Source of the DNA: Prevotella sp.
GTDB lineage: Bacteria > Bacteroidota > Bacteroidia > Bacteroidales > Bacteroidaceae
Direction of reading: 5' to 3'
DNA length: 64,000 nt
NCBI GenBank assembly: GCA_017475265.1
Contig: JAFVFY010000017.1
Span: 1 to 64,000, forward strand
The notes beneath the pieces were generated by a model. That model searched no databases. It worked only from the letters and a program-made list of their open reading frames with translations, and was not told the DNA's origin. A program made the position numbers and the translations under genes. Below, one piece after another: positions 36,069-44,056 of this stretch (position 1 is the first letter of the stretch; each line of letters starts with the position of its first letter).

Positions 36069-36956
36069 CTATTCTTCCTGTTCGTAATAATAAGAATAGT
36101 CGATGCCTTTCATAAAGATTTCGCGGTCATCGATGCGGTCGGTCATAGCCCCTCGCAGGAGAGCCTTTATTGGCATAGGGTCTGTTGTGCTTGTGCGCAT
36201 AGCAGCGAGATAATCTTTCTTGTCTATCTTGCTCCAATCGACACAAAGCTTCAGGCGCGCCTTGAAGATAAGGTCCAGCCAAATGCGGGTACTGCGGCCA
36301 TTGCCTTCCATAAAGGGGTGAGCCACATTCATCTCCACATATTTATTAACTATCTCATCGAAAGTGGTCTCTGGCATACCTTCAATAATCCTCAGATTCT
36401 GCATCAGATATTCCGCACGACAAAACAAAGTGCCGTCCTTCCAGATGGTCTTGGTGCGTATATGTCCGGCAAAGTCGTATAGCCCACCGAAGAGGTAAGC
36501 ATGTATCTGTTGTAGGCATTTCACTGTTCCTGGCTCCATGCTTTCAAGCAATCCGCTCTCAATCAACGTGTAAGCTTTCTTTTTGCTCTGTCCGTCAATA
36601 CTGTTGTCGCTATAGGTGAACCAATCCAAGAATGCTCTGGCACGATTGTTAGGATAGTTCTTTGCCAGCGTTTGCACACATTCGGCATCCAGCGCATCAG
36701 CCGCACGTTGTTTGCCGTCTGGTGCTTGGAATTTGAACTCGTGAGTGACACTCACGAGTTGTACACCATCTGTCGCCAGCTTCTTTTTCAACCAACGCCA
36801 ATAGTTTCCCGCTTTTACATAATCCTCCTCATCGTTGATGGCCCGCACGATGTCAGTTGCCGAGAACCACCACTTACTGTGTTCCTCGTCCCAAACAGCC
36901 CGAACTTCACGGTCGTTGAAGAAGCGGATAGACTTTTTTGTACTATTCGATGCCAT
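36069..36956 (-). CDS. Fic-domain protein with Bro-N-like N-terminal domain
   Basis: A 295-residue protein. Residues 8-110 resemble the Bro-N domain of phage antirepressors (IRFFNDREVRAVWDEEHSKW, then FSATDIVRAI). Residues 120-290 are a Fic domain with the active-site loop HPFMEGNGRSTRIW, i.e. HPFxxGNGR intact. Fic enzymes transfer AMP or related groups to protein hydroxyls. I see no clear inhibitory (S/T)xxxE(G/N) motif, so it may be a class needing a separate antitoxin or a different control. It starts 4 bp after the stop of the other fic gene (ATG at 36968 would overlap it). Confidence 0.88.
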   Translation of the reverse strand: MASNSTKKSIRFFNDREVRAVWDEEHSKWWFSATDIVRAINDEEDYVKAGNYWRWLKKKLATDGVQLVSVTHEFKFQAPDGKQRAADALDAECVQTLAKNYPNNRARAFLDWFTYSDNSIDGQSKKKAYTLIESGLLESMEPGTVKCLQQIHAYLFGGLYDFAGHIRTKTIWKDGTLFCRAEYLMQNLRIIEGMPETTFDEIVNKYVEMNVAHPFMEGNGRSTRIWLDLIFKARLKLCVDWSKIDKKDYLAAMRTSTTDPMPIKALLRGAMTDRIDDREIFMKGIDYSYYYEQEE

Positions 36957-36960
36957 AGCC

Positions 36961-38010
36961 CTATTCATCCTTAATGATTTCCCAATGACCAGTCTTGTAT
37001 GATCCAACCCATTGTATGAGCTTTCTCTCTTGCAAGTGCGCAATATCACGCTGAATGGTTTTTCTGTTTACATTCAGTTTTTCCGAGAGATATTTTGTGT
37101 TTACTGTGACATTTAGTGCGGCACCATCTGCGACACCATTTTTAATCAATTCCACAATAACTCGCTGTCTTTCAGTCAGTTCTTCTGCGACATTTACTGC
37201 GACATCCTGTGTACTGATTGTCGGTTCATCCTCCTCCATGCTCTTCCTGTATTCCGCTATCTGCTTGATAAGGTTCTCGCAATGGTGGTCGAGCATAAAG
37301 GCTTTGAATCTGTCCGAACAATCTTCTTTTTCGCTCTGCTCCAACGAGGTGATGTATTGCTTGCGCTTCTCTTTCTTAACAATCGATGGTATGACGCCAA
37401 ACTCATACTGAATCATATTCATCACCAGTCGGCTCATGCGTCCGTTGCCGTCTGCCCACGGATGAATCTCCACTAAGCGGTAGTGAGCTTCGAAACTCAG
37501 GTCATACACTTTCTCTATCTCTTTCGGGTCGATATGCCTCCGCTCCTCGTTGAGCCACTGGCAGAATGCCTCAGTCCTTGACGGCACTTTCTGATAGGCG
37601 ATGTAAGACCTGCCGCCAATACCGGCACTCACATTCAACAACCTCAGTTCGCCCTTTGCTGCGGAGAAATTACCCGCCATTGCGCTATATTCCGACCCTG
37701 TGTTCTTCATCACCAATGCCGAAAGACTACATAACAGATCGACACTGTAGTCTGTGTGCTGTCGTGCATAAATCATTCCCTGCTCGTAGGCCGTCTTGAG
37801 GTCGAGGTTCATCATCTGCTCGATGAGCGGCTTCTGTGCACCTATTCCTTCGTCGAACAGTAGCCTGTTCTCCAGCTCTGTTACCGTCGAACCCTCGATG
37901 GCGGTGGAATGTGTGATAATAGAATAAAGGTAGAACTTGGCATAGTCTATCTGCTGGTCTATGCCGAGTTGCTTGTATTCTTCATATATGGGCCTTATCG
38001 TCTTTCTCAT
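36961..38010 (-). CDS. Fic family protein with class II inhibitory motif and winged helix
   Basis: A 349-residue protein. An N-terminal inhibitory helix with STAIEGS matches (S/T)xxxE(G/N), so autoinhibition of class II type is expected. The Fic active site is HPWADGNGRMSRLVMN. The C-terminal quarter is a winged helix (YLSEKLNVNRKTIQRDIAHL), a DUF4172/Fic_N-like layout common in Bacteroidota. It is 6 bp downstream of a 39-codon remnant that resembles a methylase gene end, and upstream of the Bro-N-Fic gene. Target proteins unknown. Confidence 0.92.
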   Translation of the reverse strand: MRKTIRPIYEEYKQLGIDQQIDYAKFYLYSIITHSTAIEGSTVTELENRLLFDEGIGAQKPLIEQMMNLDLKTAYEQGMIYARQHTDYSVDLLCSLSALVMKNTGSEYSAMAGNFSAAKGELRLLNVSAGIGGRSYIAYQKVPSRTEAFCQWLNEERRHIDPKEIEKVYDLSFEAHYRLVEIHPWADGNGRMSRLVMNMIQYEFGVIPSIVKKEKRKQYITSLEQSEKEDCSDRFKAFMLDHHCENLIKQIAEYRKSMEEDEPTISTQDVAVNVAEELTERQRVIVELIKNGVADGAALNVTVNTKYLSEKLNVNRKTIQRDIAHLQERKLIQWVGSYKTGHWEIIKDE

Positions 38011-38016
38011 GTGTTT

Positions 38017-38136
38017 TCAATTTTCAATTTCCAAATCGTGGTCGATGAACTCAATGTATTTGCTGGGCACCAACGTCCAGTTGTTTTGCTCTATCTTATC
38101 AAGATTCAGCGTTTCCTCTTTTACTTTCTTAGCCAT
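38017..38136 (-). pseudogene. 39-codon remnant resembling type I methylase (HsdM) ends
   Basis: A frame encoding MAKKVKEETLNLDKIEQN followed by WTLVPSKYIEFIDHDLEIEN. The second half matches the characteristic C-terminus of Bacteroidota type I DNA methyltransferases (LVPSKYIEFxDRD). The first half could be the N-terminus, so this may be an internal in-frame deletion that left promoter, start and end. It lies in operon spacing before fic. Assignment is from recalled family appearance. Confidence 0.6.
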
Positions 38137-38193
38137 ATATACCTGAATAGTGTGGCAAGCAACATCACGGTCACCATAGACAGTTAACGGCTA

Positions 38194-38201
38194 CAAAGGT
38201 A
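38194..38201 (-). promoter_or_regulatory. -7 box ahead of the methylase remnant and fic genes
   Basis: Minus-strand TACCTTTG, 57 bp before the remnant's ATG; -33 element weak. Confidence 0.55.
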
Positions 38202-38356
38202 CGAATAATTTGGGAAAGAAATGCCATTTAGGGTGAAAAACAATAAAATTCATCAAAGAAAATGGACTTTTTCTCGATCCCTCTGCTCGAAAAGTTGGAA
38301 GATAACGAGAAAATGTCTATTCAATAGGACCGACGAAGCGAAACCGGAGAGTGATA

Positions 38357-38451
38357 GTGACAGTAAATGACAGTAACTTTTAAACTTTCTCGCGTACGTG
38401 TGTGCGCGTGTACGCGAAGAAGTTTCTATTTTCTACTGTCATTACTGTCAC
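38357..38451. repeat. 95-bp imperfect inverted repeat
   Basis: Outer arms GTGACAGTA/ATGACAGTA pair with TACTGTCAT/TACTGTCAC. Inner arms AAACTTTCTCGCGTAC pair with GTACGCGAAGAAGTTT. The centre is alternating purine-pyrimidine (GTGTGTGCGCGTG), which can also adopt Z-DNA. No coding frame. Confidence 0.75.
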
Positions 38452-38465
38452 TGTCCCACAAGAAC

Positions 38466-38553
38466 ATGTCACTTACGGCTCGTAAGTATGTTGTTTAGGC
38501 CTCGTAAGTATGTCACTTAGCACATGTAAATATGATACTTAGCAACCAAAAAC
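38466..38553. repeat. 22-bp tandem repeat upstream of ruvA
   Basis: Four units starting at 38466, 38488, 38510 and 38532 (ATGTCACTTACGGCTCGTAA plus GT; the last degenerate). It shares the CACTTAC word and 22-bp period with the array at 10849-11042. The rest of the 38137-38662 gap holds the fic-side promoter and the 95-bp inverted repeat; I see no gene. Confidence 0.85.
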
Positions 38554-38662
38554 AATATAGTTATGAAAGCAATGAGCAAAGCCCTGCATTGACGTGAATG
38601 GTTGATGTCACACAATAAATGGCGTGAGGGGGACGTTAATTCCATATAATATAATAAGGTAT

Positions 38663-39295
38663 ATGATAGAATACATACGCGGAGAACTGGCTGAGCTGAC
38701 ACCGGCTCTGGCCACCATCGAGGCTGGTGGCGTGGGCTACGGCCTGAACATTTCATTGAACACTTATTCGGCACTACAGGGGAAGTCGGCTTCCCCCCAG
38801 ACGTCTGGCAAGGGGGCAATTGTGCGGCTCTACGTCTACGAGGCCATCCGAGAAGATGCGTACGTGCTCTATGGCTTCTATAATAAAAAGGAACGCGAGA
38901 TGTTCGAACAACTGATTACCGTGAGCGGCGTAGGTGCTAACACGGCGCGGATGATGCTCTCAGGGATGAGCGTGCCGGAACTGTGCAATGCTATCTCGAC
39001 GGGTAACGCGAAGCTCATACAGAGCATCAAGGGCATCGGTAAGATGACGGCGCAGCGCATCATCGTGGACCTTAGGGACAAGATTGTGGCGCTGGGCATC
39101 GCCGACGAGATTCCTGCCGGTGGCACTGTGCAGGCACCAGTGAACAACGCCGTGCGCGACGAAGCCGTGGCCGCACTCACCATGCTTGGCTTCTCACCGG
39201 CTCCTACTCAGAAGGTTGTCGTCAGCATCCTGCAACAACAACCCGACCTGCCCGTAGAACAGGTGGTGAAACTCGCACTGAAACAGATAAAGTAA
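38663..39295 (+). CDS. ruvA: Holliday junction branch migration protein RuvA
   Basis: A 210-residue subunit that binds four-way junctions and loads RuvB. Domain I is an OB-fold ([32 protein letters not shown]). Domain II has two helix-hairpin-helix motifs ([13 protein letters not shown] and [16 protein letters not shown]). Domain III is the C-terminal RuvB-binding bundle ([19 protein letters not shown]). The ATG at 38663 gives the family's normal N-terminus; the longer frame adds 13 unrelated residues. Confidence 0.96.
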   Translation: MIEYIRGELAELTPALATIEAGGVGYGLNISLNTYSALQGKSASPQTSGKGAIVRLYVYEAIREDAYVLYGFYNKKEREMFEQLITVSGVGANTARMMLSGMSVPELCNAISTGNAKLIQSIKGIGKMTAQRIIVDLRDKIVALGIADEIPAGGTVQAPVNNAVRDEAVAALTMLGFSPAPTQKVVVSILQQQPDLPVEQVVKLALKQIK

Positions 39296-39337
39296 GGGAC
39301 TGACACCAAATCAACTTTTGACCTTTTTTTATAAACA

Positions 39338-39470
39338 ACGAATTACACGAATTGCACGAATTGACACGAATTATTACTAATTTCACGAATTATTCTCTGA
39401 CGCAGCAATTCGTAAAATTAAATATGAATTCGTGTCAATTCGTGCAATTCGTGTAATTCGTGTAATTCGT
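39338..39470. repeat. AATTCGTG-armed palindromic repeat, copy 2
   Basis: Longer copy of the element at 3-103, in opposite orientation. Arms of four to five ACGAATT/GCACGAATT words at 39338-39372 pair with AATTCGTG words at 39427-39470. The core has CTCTGACGCAGCAATTCG. It fills the gap between ruvA and the glycosyltransferase gene. Confidence 0.9.
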
Positions 39471-39479
39471 TGTTTAGAT

Positions 39480-40490
39480 TTATAGGTAATCGTGCTGTCC
39501 GGTGAGTTTGCGGATGCGGTGGAGTAGGGAGGCCCAGATGTTGCGGAAACTGCCGTAGCGCAAGTTTCGCCATAGCTCCTCCATGCTTCGTGAAGTCTTA
39601 ACGAGCGGGTGTTCCCATGCCATGATACGGAACACCCGTTCTTTGTATTCCACATTCTCAATGACGTACTTCGGGTGGCGAAGGGGGAAGCTGACGTCGT
39701 GGCTGGGCATCGTCATCAGTCGCTGCATGGCCTTGGGCAGCGTCTTCAGCGAGCTGGTGAAGTGTGCCGACTCGGAGGAAACGCCGCTGTTGCTAATCAT
39801 GTTGCGGGTGGGCACGATGGTAAGGCCCGAGGAGAACATGAGTGCCTGCCAGAGCTGCGTCTCGTAGATGGGCTGACCAGCCTGTTGATGGCTACGCATC
39901 TTGCGCACCATCTCCTTCCACCCGTAGTGGCGACTGTCGACGAGGGTCTCCAGCTGGTGCATATTATAATTGTCATCGATGACGGAGTAGTGCTCATCCC
40001 ACTGATCTACGACGCGCCGCCACGTGGCCCATCCCCAGATGGGCATGACGGTGGTGAAAAGGTAGTCGTAGGGTGAGTCAGTCACTTCCTCGTGGTTGAA
40101 CCCTGCGATGAGGCCCACCCGCTGGTCGTCGGCATATCGGTCGAGCAGTTCCTTGCAGAAAGGGATGAACGAGGCAGACGGCGTGCTGTCGTCCTCAAGC
40201 ACGATACATCGGTCCTGCTCTCCAAACACCCACCGTTGTGCGCGGTAGTTCGAAGCCCAGGCCCCGCCGTTCTCCGTGTGATAGCTGCGGTGCACCTCGG
40301 CGGGCCAGTCGATGTTTTCGTCGCTGACAATCTCACGTGCTGCTGCCAGTTTCTCAGCCTCTTCAGCGTTGCGCGGACCGTCCTGATAGAGGTATAGCCG
40401 TGCGGGTCTGGCTTGGCGAATCACGTCGAAGGTGCGGCGCAGCGTCTCCGTGCGAGTGAAGAAGATGAGCAGCACGGTAACGTCGGTCAT
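39480..40490 (-). CDS. glycosyltransferase, GT-A fold family 2-like
   Basis: A 336-residue enzyme (346 with ATG at 40520). The GT-A nucleotide-binding start is TVLLIFFTRTETLRRTFDVI, and the DxD-type metal motif is LEDDSTPSASF. A later WGWATWRR block is typical of Bacteroidota glycosyltransferases of this type. It has no membrane segment, so it probably acts on the cytosolic face in surface glycan or glycoprotein synthesis; sugar and acceptor unknown. ATG at 40490 gives a leader of about 35 nt from the promoter at 40530-40561; ATG at 40520 would be nearly leaderless. Confidence 0.85.
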   Translation of the reverse strand: MTDVTVLLIFFTRTETLRRTFDVIRQARPARLYLYQDGPRNAEEAEKLAAAREIVSDENIDWPAEVHRSYHTENGGAWASNYRAQRWVFGEQDRCIVLEDDSTPSASFIPFCKELLDRYADDQRVGLIAGFNHEEVTDSPYDYLFTTVMPIWGWATWRRVVDQWDEHYSVIDDNYNMHQLETLVDSRHYGWKEMVRKMRSHQQAGQPIYETQLWQALMFSSGLTIVPTRNMISNSGVSSESAHFTSSLKTLPKAMQRLMTMPSHDVSFPLRHPKYVIENVEYKERVFRIMAWEHPLVKTSRSMEELWRNLRYGSFRNIWASLLHRIRKLTGQHDYL

Positions 40491-40529
40491 TGTCGCTGGT
40501 ATGATGGTCTTTTCTGACATAATGTGCTG

Positions 40530-40561
40530 CAAAGGTAAACAATTTGTGCGAATTGACCAAA
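40530..40561 (-). promoter_or_regulatory. promoter of the glycosyltransferase gene
   Basis: Minus strand TTTG (40561-40558), 20 bp, TACCTTTG (40537-40530). Confidence 0.8.
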
Positions 40562-40576
40562 AAGAGACCTTCATTT

Positions 40577-40607
40577 TTTGCCAGTTCACACAAAATGTGT
40601 AATTTTG
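40577..40607 (+). promoter_or_regulatory. promoter of the Oar-like receptor gene
   Basis: TTTG (40577-40580), 19 bp, TAATTTTG (40600-40607); 31 bp before the ATG. The divergent glycosyltransferase promoter is directly adjacent. Confidence 0.82.
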
Positions 40608-40638
40608 CACGCGAAACAGAATAACCATTAAAGACACT

Positions 40639-43600
40639 ATGCGAAAGAAACTGTTTTTTCTTGTAGCCATGCTGCTGACCCTCTCGTTAACGGTCATGGC
40701 GCAGGTAACCACGTCGGGTATCAATGGTAAGGTGACTGCTGGTGGCGAGGAAGCCATCGGAGCCACCGTCACCGCTCGTCATACTCCTTCGGGCACCGTA
40801 TATAATGCGGTGACCAATGTCGAAGGCCGTTACTCGCTGATGGGACTGCGTGCCGGAGGCCCCTATAGTGTGGAGATTTCATATATTGGTTTCCAGCCGC
40901 AGACATTCACCGGCATACAACTGGTGCTGGGTCAGAACTCCGTCATTGACGCAGCCCTTCAGGAAAACTCTCAGGTGCTCAAAGAGGTGCAGGTGCTCTC
41001 CTCTGGTGGGCGCAACACCATGCGCAGCGACCGTTCAGGTGCCGTCACCGTGATCAATACCGACCAGATGCAGGCCGTGCCCACGGTAGGCCGCAGCATG
41101 ACCGACATGATGAAGATGACACCGCAGAGCACGACGAATAGCGGTATGGCAATCGGCGGCGGTAACTACCGCCAGTCGAGCGTCACCATCGACGGCGCCT
41201 CGTTCAACAATGCCTTCGGACTCAATGCCTCGCCACTTCCCGGTGGCGGCACGCCTATCTCGCTCGACGCCTTGGAACAGATGACTATCTCGCTGACACC
41301 CTACGACGTGCGTCATAGCGGATTCATCGGCGGCGGCATCAACGCCGTGACCAAGAGCGGAACAAACGAGTTCAAGGGAAGCCTCTATTCCTATATCACC
41401 AGCACCTCGCTCATGGGCAACCGTGTGGGAACGACGACCATACCCGTCGATGACGGGCGCTACGACACATACGGCCTGACCCTCGGCGGTCCCATCTTGA
41501 AGGACAAGCTCTTCTTCTTCGTCAACGGCGAGATAGAGGATAACGTTACGGCAGGCCCCAACGCACGCGCCGGACAGGGTCGCTCTTCCTATTCCAACAC
41601 GGCACGGCGTCCGCAGATAGAAGAGCTGGAGAGCCTTTCCGACTACATGCAGCAGACCTATGGGCTGACCACTGGCCCCTGGCAGGCCTACATCGTGAAG
41701 ACACCAGCCTTCCGCATACTGGCTCGCCTGGACTGGAACATCAACAAAGACCATAAATTCAGTGCGCGATTCACGAAGTCCAACCGCAAGACCTCTTCGC
41801 CCGCATCGGCATCGCGCACCATAGGCTCCAGCCAGGCAACCGCCATCTACGGCGGCCACCAGAACACCTACGGCAGCAACTCGTACTACGGCATGAGTCC
41901 GGAGTCGAGCCGCTACTACTCGGAGTTCAAGTTCACATCGGTGGCAGCCGAGCTGAACAGCCAGTTCGGACACCTGCACAACAAACTGCGCGGCACCTAC
42001 TCCTTCCAGGACCAGCCGCGAAGCACGGAGCATGGCGACTCCAACCCCGTCGTGGAGGTCGTCATGAGCGACGGACAGGGCCACTTCCCCACTTGGGCAA
42101 TGATGGGTGACATCTTTACATACGGCAACCTGGCGCAGACTAAGAACACCGTCATCACCGATGAGCTGAACATGACGCTGGGCAACCACAACCTCTTTGC
42201 TGGGGTGCAGTTTGAGCACAATTACGCTGCCAACGGCTATGCCCAGGCCGCTGCAGGCTACTACGCCTATGAGGCCACGCAGGAAGAGGTGAGTGCCGGC
42301 AACTGGGCTGCTGTCTTCGGACGCACGCCCCGTGTCTTCGGCATCACCTACGGCAACAACGAGGGTCACACCATGTTCACCTCGGAGATGAAAACCAACC
42401 AGTGGTCGCTCTACCTGCAGGACAACATGAGCCTCAGCGAGCGTCTGCGCTTGTCTGTAGGAGCACGTTTCGAGCTGCCGTCATACCCCTCATTAGCCAA
42501 CAACTACAACGAAGACTACTATAACCTGGACTTCGGCGGCCAGCATTTCCGTACCGACAACGTGCCCGATGCCAGCGTGAGCTTCTCGCCGCGCGTGGGC
42601 TTCAACTGGGACGTTCTGGGCAACCACAAGGTCATCCTGCGTGGCGGTTCAGGTCTCTTCGTGGGTCGCATGCCCTTCGTGTGGCTCGTCTCGGCGGTGG
42701 GAAACAGCGGCATGGGCCAGACATCCTACGTGGCCACGACAACTAACGGTCTGAAAGCCCCCACGCTGGTCACCAGCCAGGCCGACATGCTACAACAGAT
42801 AGGGGCCACGAGCACCACGTCCATCCCTTCGGGTCCGACCATCCTCAGCGAAGACCTGCGTATGCCGAAGACCTGGAAGAGTTCGCTGGCCGTCGATGTC
42901 AACCTGCCCGGCGACATCGACTTCTCCCTGGAAGGCATCATGAATCGTGACTTGAACCCCGTGGTGGTGTCGAACAAGAACGTCTACTGGGACGGCACTT
43001 CGACCATCGACCTGGGACACGGTGACGTGCGCCACCTGATGAGCTCCTACAACAAGCAGCAGGCCTACGTGCTAGAGAACTCCGGCTCGAAGGCATACTA
43101 CATGTCACTTACCGCACAGTTGCGCAAGTCGTTCTCCTTCGGCCTCGACCTCTCAGCCTCCTACACCATCTCGCGCGCAAAGGCTTATACCGAGGGCATC
43201 GGCGACCAGGTGTCGTCGGCCTACAACAACTACCGCAGCTCCATTAACGCCGTGAACGACAATGAGACGGGATATGCAACCTACGTGGCTCCCAACCGCC
43301 TGCTCGTCGCATTGCGCTACAAGCTGAAGGAGAGCAACAACGCCACATCGACCTTCAGCCTCGTCTATGACGGCTACCAGTACGGATTCCTCGGCGACTA
43401 TGCCTTTAATCGCTACTCCTACATCTTTAGTTCGAACATCAACAACGACAGCTATGCACCGGGCAACCTTATCTACGTGCCGGCTTCGCGTGAAGAACTC
43501 AATTCCTGGAAGTTCAAGGAGGGTGTTGTCGATGGAATGCCCTACACGGCTGAAATGCAGCGTGACGATTTCTGGACCTTCATCAACCAGGACGACCACC

Positions 43601-43977
43601 TCAAGAACCGCAAGGGACAGTATTCAGAGCGTGGAGGAGCGAAGATGCCCTGGCACCACCAGCTGGATTTTCACTATATGCGCGACATGAACATCATGCT
43701 GGGCAAGACGAAGCATACGTTGCAGCTCGGACTGGATATGGAGAACGTGCTCAACTTCCTCTGCAAGGACTGGGGCGTCAACAAGCAGATAACGGGTAAC
43801 GCCCTCCTTTCCTACGATGCCAAGACCGGCGAGTACACCTATAACCTGGTGAACAACGAGCGTCACCTCTCCACCTCGCAGAACTTCACTGGCACCACAC
43901 CCAACATGACGGCAGGCGTGAACACTGTTCCCTCCACCTACCGCATCATGTTCACCGTGCGTTATCTGTTCAACTAA
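40639..43977 (+). CDS. Oar-like TonB-dependent outer membrane receptor
   Basis: A 1112-residue outer-membrane protein. Signal peptide ends VMAQ (residue 21). A carboxypeptidase-regulatory-like domain follows (residues 25-110, GINGKVTAGGEEAIGATVTA). The plug lies around 125-250 (SVTIDGASFNNAFG, GGGINAVTKSGTNEFKGSLY), and the 22-strand barrel fills the rest, ending in FTVRYLFN with terminal aromatic. No SusD partner follows, consistent with the Oar subgroup rather than SusC. Substrate unknown (peptide or glycan). A hairpin separates it from the CotH gene. Confidence 0.92.
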   Translation: MRKKLFFLVAMLLTLSLTVMAQVTTSGINGKVTAGGEEAIGATVTARHTPSGTVYNAVTNVEGRYSLMGLRAGGPYSVEISYIGFQPQTFTGIQLVLGQNSVIDAALQENSQVLKEVQVLSSGGRNTMRSDRSGAVTVINTDQMQAVPTVGRSMTDMMKMTPQSTTNSGMAIGGGNYRQSSVTIDGASFNNAFGLNASPLPGGGTPISLDALEQMTISLTPYDVRHSGFIGGGINAVTKSGTNEFKGSLYSYITSTSLMGNRVGTTTIPVDDGRYDTYGLTLGGPILKDKLFFFVNGEIEDNVTAGPNARAGQGRSSYSNTARRPQIEELESLSDYMQQTYGLTTGPWQAYIVKTPAFRILARLDWNINKDHKFSARFTKSNRKTSSPASASRTIGSSQATAIYGGHQNTYGSNSYYGMSPESSRYYSEFKFTSVAAELNSQFGHLHNKLRGTYSFQDQPRSTEHGDSNPVVEVVMSDGQGHFPTWAMMGDIFTYGNLAQTKNTVITDELNMTLGNHNLFAGVQFEHNYAANGYAQAAAGYYAYEATQEEVSAGNWAAVFGRTPRVFGITYGNNEGHTMFTSEMKTNQWSLYLQDNMSLSERLRLSVGARFELPSYPSLANNYNEDYYNLDFGGQHFRTDNVPDASVSFSPRVGFNWDVLGNHKVILRGGSGLFVGRMPFVWLVSAVGNSGMGQTSYVATTTNGLKAPTLVTSQADMLQQIGATSTTSIPSGPTILSEDLRMPKTWKSSLAVDVNLPGDIDFSLEGIMNRDLNPVVVSNKNVYWDGTSTIDLGHGDVRHLMSSYNKQQAYVLENSGSKAYYMSLTAQLRKSFSFGLDLSASYTISRAKAYTEGIGDQVSSAYNNYRSSINAVNDNETGYATYVAPNRLLVALRYKLKESNNATSTFSLVYDGYQYGFLGDYAFNRYSYIFSSNINNDSYAPGNLIYVPASREELNSWKFKEGVVDGMPYTAEMQRDDFWTFINQDDHLKNRKGQYSERGGAKMPWHHQLDFHYMRDMNIMLGKTKHTLQLGLDMENVLNFLCKDWGVNKQITGNALLSYDAKTGEYTYNLVNNERHLSTSQNFTGTTPNMTAGVNTVPSTYRIMFTVRYLFN

Positions 43978-44002
43978 GTACCCGAATAGCGACCTATACA
44001 AT

Positions 44003-44041
44003 AATGTTCACCAGTTGGTGTTACACCAGTTGGTGAACATT
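44003..44041 (+). terminator. 18-bp hairpin between receptor and CotH genes
   Basis: An imperfect inverted repeat (two mismatched positions) with a 3-nt loop. Each arm contains the palindrome CACCAGTTGGTG. No T tract follows on the plus strand, so it may be an attenuating or stabilising element, or a protein-binding site, rather than a classical terminator. Confidence 0.5.
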
Positions 44042-44056
44042 ATGTACTATATAGAA

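Noticed and set aside
38466-38553. Possible CRISPR-like repeats before ruvA
   Set aside because: Continuous 22-bp units without spacers.
41035-42369. 444-codon antisense frame opposite the Oar-like receptor gene
   Set aside because: Antisense shadow of a clear TonB-dependent receptor, with no independent evidence.
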